A DNA stretch of 64,000 nucleotides from Dyella_A ginsengisoli. GTDB taxonomy: Bacteria > Pseudomonadota > Gammaproteobacteria > Xanthomonadales > Rhodanobacteraceae. Both the position numbers and the translations under genes were made by a program. Within the stretch, counting starts at the first letter, position 1. Each line of letters begins with the position of its first letter. The stretch is from positions 1,364,001-1,428,000 of the forward strand of contig NZ_JADIKM010000001.1 of the NCBI RefSeq assembly GCF_044904665.1. Direction: 5' to 3'. The notes beneath the pieces were generated by a model that worked only from the letters and a program-made list of their open reading frames with translations, had not been told where the DNA came from and did not search any database. Below, piece after piece: positions 59,881 to 64,000 of this stretch.

Positions 59881-60678
59881 TCAGAGCCCCCGGTGCAGGA
59901 CCAGTTCCAGCACGGCCTTGGTGCCGAAGAACGCCAGTACCAGCAGTGCCATGCCCGACAGCGTGAGGTTCACCGCGCGGCGCCCGCGCCAGCCGTGCTT
60001 CCAGCGGCCGTAGAGCAGGGCGCCGAACACCAGCCAGGCGATGATCGACAGCACCGTCTTGTGCACCAAGTGCTGGCCGAACAGGTTGTCGACGAACAGA
60101 GTGCCGGTGACAAGGGTCAGGGTGAGCAGCGCGAAGCCGGCGCCGATCAGCTGGAACAGCAGGGTTTCGGTAAGTGTCAGCGGCGGCAGCGCACGCAGCC
60201 ACGGGCCGAACTGGCGATGGCGCAGGCCGCGTTCCTGCACCGCCAGGCCGATCGCCATCACCGCGGCGATCGACAGCACGCTGAAGGCGAGCAGGGCCAC
60301 GGTGACGTGCAGCTTGATCTGCCAGTCCATCGGCTGCGGCAGCGTGGGCGGGGCGAGGAATCCGTCCACCGCCACCAGCAGTGCGGACAGTGGGAACACG
60401 ATCACCCCCAGTGCCGCCACCGGGCGGGAGAGATTCACCAGCAGGGTCAACGCGGACACCACGCAGGCGACCAGCGACAGCGCGGCGAAGAAGTGCAGGT
60501 CCAGCGCGCCGCGATGCATGCCCAGCAGGATCGCCGCGTGCAACAGCACCGCGAGTGCGCCGACGGCCAGCGGCCAGCGGCCGGTCGGTCGGTTGTCCCC
60601 GAGCAGCGGCCAGGCCAGTGCGCCGGCAGCGGCAAGGTAGAGAACGATGGCGAGGGTGCTGAGGACGGGAAGCATCAT
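59881..60678 (-). CDS. ypjD: CcsA/YpjD-type cytochrome c assembly membrane protein
   Basis: A 265-residue inner-membrane protein of the cytochrome c assembly (CcsA/CcmC-like) family with about eight helices. The C-terminal half has HLVHKTVLSIIAWLVFGALL and the conserved tryptophan-containing WKHGWRGRRA. His residues at helix ends may bind haem, but the role of YpjD is not settled. It starts at the double ATG 60678/60675. The ypjD-ffh divergent arrangement is standard in gammaproteobacteria. purU follows by one base. Confidence 0.85.
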   Translation of the reverse strand: MMLPVLSTLAIVLYLAAAGALAWPLLGDNRPTGRWPLAVGALAVLLHAAILLGMHRGALDLHFFAALSLVACVVSALTLLVNLSRPVAALGVIVFPLSALLVAVDGFLAPPTLPQPMDWQIKLHVTVALLAFSVLSIAAVMAIGLAVQERGLRHRQFGPWLRALPPLTLTETLLFQLIGAGFALLTLTLVTGTLFVDNLFGQHLVHKTVLSIIAWLVFGALLYGRWKHGWRGRRAVNLTLSGMALLVLAFFGTKAVLELVLHRGL

Positions 60679-60749
60679 GGCCGGGCAGTGTCGCACAGCG
60701 TCCGGCGCCGTTGCAGGGGCTTCATTCGCCGGCAAGGTGTGCCGCTGGC

Positions 60750-60755
60750 TATAAT
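60750..60755 (+). promoter_or_regulatory. -10 box of ffh
   Basis: A perfect TATAAT about 31 bases before the ffh ATG. No convincing -35 hexamer is seen at 16-18 bases upstream. Confidence 0.5.
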
Positions 60756-60785
60756 CGGCAACTTTCCGCGCCACGGTTTTCACCC

Positions 60786-62168
60786 ATGTTCGAGTCGCTC
60801 AGCCAACGCCTGTCCGCCACCGTCAACCGCCTGCGCGGCCGCGGCCGGCTGACCGAGGAAAACATCCGCGAGTCGCTGCGCGAGGTGCGCATTGCGCTGC
60901 TCGAGGCTGACGTGGCGCTGCCGGTGGTGCAGGCGCTGATCGAGCGGGTCAAGGTGCGCGCGGTCGGCCAGGAAGTGCTCAAGAGCCTGTCACCCGGCCA
61001 GGCACTGGTGAAGGTGGTCAGCGACGAGCTAACCGCAGTGATGGGCACGGTCAATACCGAGCTCAATCTCGCCCAGACGCCACCGGCGGTGGTGCTGATG
61101 GCCGGCCTGCAGGGTGCCGGCAAGACCACCACGGTGGGCAAGCTGGCGCGCTTCCTGGTCGAGCGCAAGAAGAAGCGTGTGATGGTGGTGAGCTGCGACG
61201 TCTACCGTCCGGCGGCGATCGAGCAGCTGCGCACGCTGGCCGAGCAGGTCGGGGTGAGCTTCTTCCCCTCCGAGGCCGGCCAGAACCCGATCGATATCGC
61301 CAAGGCCGCCATCGCGGCCGCACGGCGCGAGGTGATCGACGTGCTGCTGGTCGATACCGCCGGCCGCCTCAGCATCGACCAGGCGATGATGGACGAGATC
61401 AAGGCGCTGCATGCCGCGATCACGCCGGTCGAGACGCTGTTCGTGGTCGACGCGATGACCGGCCAGGATGCGGCCAACACCGCCAAGGTCTTCGCCGAGG
61501 CGCTACCCCTGACCGGCGTGGTGCTAACCAAGACCGACGGCGATGCTCGCGGCGGTGCGGCGCTGTCGGTGCGCTACGTCACCGGTCGGCCGATCAAGTT
61601 CCTGGGTGCCGGCGAAAAGCTCGATGCGCTGGAGCCGTTCCACCCCGATCGCGTCGCGCAGCGCATTCTCGGCATGGGCGATGTGCTGTCTCTGGTCGAG
61701 GAAGTCGAGCGCAAGGTCGACCAGGAAAAGGCGCAGAAGCTCGCCACCAAGGTGATGAAGGGCAAGCGCTTCGACCTGAACGACATGCGCGACCAGCTCG
61801 AGCAGATGAACAACATGGGTGGCCTGGCCGGCCTCATGGACAAGCTGCCGGGCATGGCCAGCGTGCCGGACAGCGTCAAATCCAAGGTCAACGACAACGA
61901 ACTCAAGCGGATGGTCGCCATCATCGGGTCGATGACCAAGAAAGAGCGCCGCCACCCGGACCTGCTCAATGGCTCGCGCCGCGCCCGCGTGGCGCGCGGC
62001 TCCGGCACCCAGCCGGCCGACGTCAACCGCCTGCTCAAGCAGTACATGCAGATGGAAAAGATGATGTCCAAGCTGGCCAAGGGCGGCACCAAGGGCCTGA
62101 TGCGGCAGATGCGCGGCGCCATGAAGGGCATGGGTGGAATGGGCGGCGGCATGCCGCCGATGCGCTGA
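60786..62168 (+). CDS. ffh: Signal recognition particle protein Ffh
   Basis: A 460-residue GTPase that binds 4.5S RNA and signal sequences and targets membrane proteins. The N domain (MFESLSQRLSATVNRLRGRG) is followed by the G domain with GLQGAGKTTTVGKL (about residues 107-120), DTAGRL and TKTDGDARGG. The methionine-rich M domain ends in GGMGGGMPPMR. Length matches E. coli Ffh (453). The ATG at 60786 is the family start. It is followed by a large palindromic repeat and then rpsP. Confidence 0.97.
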   Translation: MFESLSQRLSATVNRLRGRGRLTEENIRESLREVRIALLEADVALPVVQALIERVKVRAVGQEVLKSLSPGQALVKVVSDELTAVMGTVNTELNLAQTPPAVVLMAGLQGAGKTTTVGKLARFLVERKKKRVMVVSCDVYRPAAIEQLRTLAEQVGVSFFPSEAGQNPIDIAKAAIAAARREVIDVLLVDTAGRLSIDQAMMDEIKALHAAITPVETLFVVDAMTGQDAANTAKVFAEALPLTGVVLTKTDGDARGGAALSVRYVTGRPIKFLGAGEKLDALEPFHPDRVAQRILGMGDVLSLVEEVERKVDQEKAQKLATKVMKGKRFDLNDMRDQLEQMNNMGGLAGLMDKLPGMASVPDSVKSKVNDNELKRMVAIIGSMTKKERRHPDLLNGSRRARVARGSGTQPADVNRLLKQYMQMEKMMSKLAKGGTKGLMRQMRGAMKGMGGMGGGMPPMR

Positions 62169-62220
62169 TCAACCGGGGTATCCCGCGGCCCTCGACCCCG
62201 CGCCTTTGCTCCCCTACAGG

Positions 62221-62310
62221 GCGAACGTCATCCCCGCGCAAGCGGGGACCCATTTTGACTTTGGCCCCAAGAGCACAGTGGGTCCCAGCGTTCGCGGGGA
62301 TGACGTTCGC
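62221..62310. repeat. Large inverted repeat, GTCATCCCCGCG type
   Basis: Two 32-base arms (62221-62252 and 62279-62310) are inverted copies with three mismatches around a 26-base spacer. Both start GCGAACGTCATCCCCGCG. It resembles the widespread CGTCATTCCCGCG... palindromes of proteobacteria and lies between ffh and rpsP. Confidence 0.75.
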
Positions 62311-62399
62311 TTCGTGGCGACCTTACCCAGCTGTATGGGTGATAGGAGCGGACAGGCCAGCATAGTCGCCCAAGGGCTTCCCTTTTACCGAAAATCCAC

Positions 62400-62405
62400 T
62401 AAAAT
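62400..62405 (+). promoter_or_regulatory. Candidate -10 box for rpsP operon
   Basis: TAAAAT in ACTAAAATGCC, about 66 bases before the rpsP ATG. The -35 region (CTTCCC, 62377-62382) is weak. Confidence 0.45.
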
Positions 62406-62471
62406 GCCGCGTTTACCGCGCACGGTCTCGTGCGTGCGGCCGGCAATTCCGGCAACTCTGGAGCTTTTACT

Positions 62472-62726
62472 ATGGTCAAGATTCGTCTTTCGCGCGGTGG
62501 CGCCAAGGGCCGTCCGTTCTACCACGTCGTCGTGACCGACCAGCGCAACAAGCGCGACGGTCGCAACATCGAGAGCGTGGGCTTCTACAACCCGGTCGCG
62601 GCGGGCAAGGACAAGCGCCTTGAGCTGAACGTCGAGCGCGTCAAGGAGTGGGTCGGCAAGGGTGCGCAGCTGACCGACAAGGTTGCTGCCCTCGTGAAGG
62701 AAGCCGGCAAGCAGCAGGCTGCCTGA
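62472..62726 (+). CDS. rpsP: 30S ribosomal protein bS16
   Basis: An 84-residue ribosomal protein. MVKIRLSRGGAKGRPFYHVV and ESVGFYNPVA are diagnostic. The C-terminus ends KEAGKQQAA. First gene of the rpsP-rimM-trmD order conserved in bacteria, with rimM starting two bases after its stop. Confidence 0.98.
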   Translation: MVKIRLSRGGAKGRPFYHVVVTDQRNKRDGRNIESVGFYNPVAAGKDKRLELNVERVKEWVGKGAQLTDKVAALVKEAGKQQAA

Positions 62727-62728
62727 GC

Positions 62729-63244
62729 ATGACGGCAGCCGGTCGGCGCGTCCTGATGGGACGCATCGTCGGGCTGCACGGCGTGCAGGGCTGGCTCAAG
62801 ATCGAATCTTGGTCCGAGCCCCGCACGCGGATTTTCGATTACCAGCCCTGGCAGCTCTCCGTGGCGCCGGGCGAGATGATCGAGGTGACGGGCATCAAGG
62901 GCCGTCCACAGGGCAAGGGGCTGATCTGCTTTCTGCCCGGCGTGGATAGCCGAGGGAAGGCCGCGGCGCTTGTTGGGCAGGACATCTTTGTCGCCCGCGA
63001 GCTGCTGCCGCCGCCGGGTCAGGATGAGTATTACTGGGTCGACCTCGAAGGGCTTGAGGTCGTCACCACGGAAGGCGTCGCGTTGGGTCGGGTCACTCAC
63101 CTGTTCGCGACCGGGGCCAACGACGTGGTGGTGGTGCGGGACGGCGAGCGCGAGCGGCTGATCCCCTTCATCCAGGGCAGTTACGTGCGCTCGGTGGATC
63201 TGCAGGCCGGGCGCATGGTGGTGGACTGGGATCCCGAATTCTGA
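62729..63244 (+). CDS. rimM: 16S rRNA-processing protein RimM
   Basis: A 171-residue ribosome maturation factor for the 30S head, binding uS19. The N-terminal RimM domain has MGRIVGLHGVQGWLKIESWS and the PRC-barrel part has YYWVDLEGLEVVTTEGVALG and IPFIQGSYVRSVDL. The ATG at 62729 lies two bases after rpsP; a second ATG at 62756 is possible. trmD follows after 34 bases with GGAGG-type Shine-Dalgarno. Confidence 0.95.
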   Translation: MTAAGRRVLMGRIVGLHGVQGWLKIESWSEPRTRIFDYQPWQLSVAPGEMIEVTGIKGRPQGKGLICFLPGVDSRGKAAALVGQDIFVARELLPPPGQDEYYWVDLEGLEVVTTEGVALGRVTHLFATGANDVVVVRDGERERLIPFIQGSYVRSVDLQAGRMVVDWDPEF

Positions 63245-63278
63245 GCCCGCAGACTGCTGCTCGGGAGTGGAGGATCTG

Positions 63279-64000
63279 ATGCGCATCGATGTCGTCACGC
63301 TGTTTCCCGACTTCATGCGCCAGTGCGCCGCCGTCGGTGTGGTGGGACGCGCGCAGCAGCGCGAGCTGTTGCAGGTGGAAACCTGGAACCCGCGCGACTA
63401 CGCCACCGACAATTACCGTACCGTGGACGGCCGCACCTGCGGCGGCGGACCGGGAATGGTGATGCTGATCGAGCCTTTGCGCGCGACCCTCAAGGCCATG
63501 CGCGAGGCGGCACCGGAATCGGTGCACGTGATTTACCTCAGTCCGCAGGGAGCGCGGCTGACGCAGGGCCGGGTGGAGTCGCTGGCGAAGCTGCCGCGGA
63601 TCGCCCTGCTGTGTGGACGATACGAAGGTGTGGACGAGCGTCTGCTGGCACACGAGGTCGACGAGGAGCTTTCCATCGGCGATTATGTGTTGTCCGGTGG
63701 CGAGTTGGGTGCCGCGGTGGTCATCGACGCCGTGGGCCGCTTGCAGGACGGTGCGTTGAACGACGCGCAGTCGGCGCAGCAGGATTCGTTTTCGGACGGC
63801 CTGCTGGATTGTCCGCACTACACGAAGCCGGTGCATGACGCACTGGGTGACGTGCCGGCAGTGTTGCTGTCCGGCGACCACGCGGCCATCCGCCGCTGGC
63901 GCCTGAAGCAGTCGCTGGGACGAACCTGGCTGCGCCGCCCCGACTTGCTGGCGCGACGGACCCTCGATAAAGAGTCCGCTGCGCTGCTGGACGAATTCCG
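63279..64000 (+). CDS. trmD: tRNA (guanine-N1-)-methyltransferase, partial
   Basis: The first 240 residues of TrmD, which methylates G37 of tRNAs to prevent frameshifting; the gene runs off the right edge. MRIDVVTLFPDFM begins the protein, GRTCGGGPGMVM and LLCGRYEGVDERLL belong to the knotted SAM site, and SIGDYVLSGGELGA is the family signature. GGAGGATCTG precedes the ATG at 63279. E. coli TrmD has 255 residues, so only a short C-terminal part is missing. rplS is expected next. Confidence 0.97.
   Translation, partial: MRIDVVTLFPDFMRQCAAVGVVGRAQQRELLQVETWNPRDYATDNYRTVDGRTCGGGPGMVMLIEPLRATLKAMREAAPESVHVIYLSPQGARLTQGRVESLAKLPRIALLCGRYEGVDERLLAHEVDEELSIGDYVLSGGELGAAVVIDAVGRLQDGALNDAQSAQQDSFSDGLLDCPHYTKPVHDALGDVPAVLLSGDHAAIRRWRLKQSLGRTWLRRPDLLARRTLDKESAALLDEF

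Overview
The window is a GC-rich (roughly two-thirds G+C by eye), gene-dense piece of a gammaproteobacterial chromosome. Gene order (leuS-lptE-holA-nadD, rpsF-rpsR-rplI-dnaB-alr-radA, ccsA/ffh-rpsP-rimM-trmD), a large TonB-dependent receptor, many secreted or lipid-anchored peptidases and GTAG-type palindromic repeats point to the order Lysobacterales (Xanthomonadales), probably Rhodanobacteraceae (Rhodanobacter/Dyella-like). That assignment is inference. I see no rRNA, tRNA, CRISPR array, prophage or insertion sequence.

Layout. 1-5.6 kb (minus strand): two tandem M13 lipoprotein peptidases (the first cut by the window edge), an M14 carboxypeptidase and a DUF502 membrane protein. 5.7-8.3 kb: an ECF-type sigma factor with an overlapping membrane-protein gene, a DUF4442 protein and a YbbN-type thioredoxin. 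8.5-12 kb: a pqi lipid-transport operon with PqiA split into two genes. 12.1-17.1 kb: leuS, lptE, holA, nadD. 17.1-23.2 kb: a block inserted between nadD and its usual partner rsfS. It holds a TonB receptor, a Tat-type MsrB, a SigF-like sigma factor with its NrsF-like anti-sigma, and a Met-rich MXKDX repeat protein. 23.3-25.5 kb: rsfS, rlmH, a GNAT enzyme and maf. 25.5-31.8 kb: CPBP protease, TerC/CBS/CorC protein, MAPEG protein, YpfJ-type metallopeptidase, a small ORF, a YkgJ-type protein, a TonB-C lipoprotein and a DODA dioxygenase. 31.9-43.1 kb: TPR-sulfotransferase, two DEAD-box helicases flanking an SDR and S-formylglutathione hydrolase, an EF-hand protein, an M4 peptidase, an MFS transporter and a SlyD-like FKBP. 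43.3-47.9 kb: NlpC/P60 lipoprotein, M56-TonB sensor with BlaI repressor, glutathione reductase, hutG. 47.9-52.8 kb (minus): carbonic anhydrase and an asnS-led five-gene cluster ending in nei. 52.9-64 kb: iscA-like gene, rpsF-rpsR-rplI, dnaB, alr, radA, ccsA-purU, ffh, rpsP-rimM-trmD (trmD cut by the edge).

Two regulatory modules can be read directly from the DNA. (1) The divergent msrB/sigF intergenic region and the leader of the MXKDX gene each carry an exact GTAACC-N16-CGAA element, three in all and each correctly oriented. This is the promoter form I recall for Caulobacter SigF. It makes msrB, sigF-nrsF and the Met-rich protein a self-contained regulon, plausibly a periplasmic methionine-oxidation/repair (or metal) buffer. 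(2) Paired ATTAC-N4-GTAAT palindromes lie in front of blaI-M56 and, about 15 kb away, in front of a TonB-C lipoprotein gene. That suggests one BlaI repressor controls both loci. The M56 protein of this pair has Gln in place of the catalytic Glu (HQQAH), so signalling by proteolysis is doubtful.

Other points of note are two DnaA boxes upstream of dnaB, and two GTAG palindromic elements whose first bases supply the TAG stop codon of the adjoining gene.
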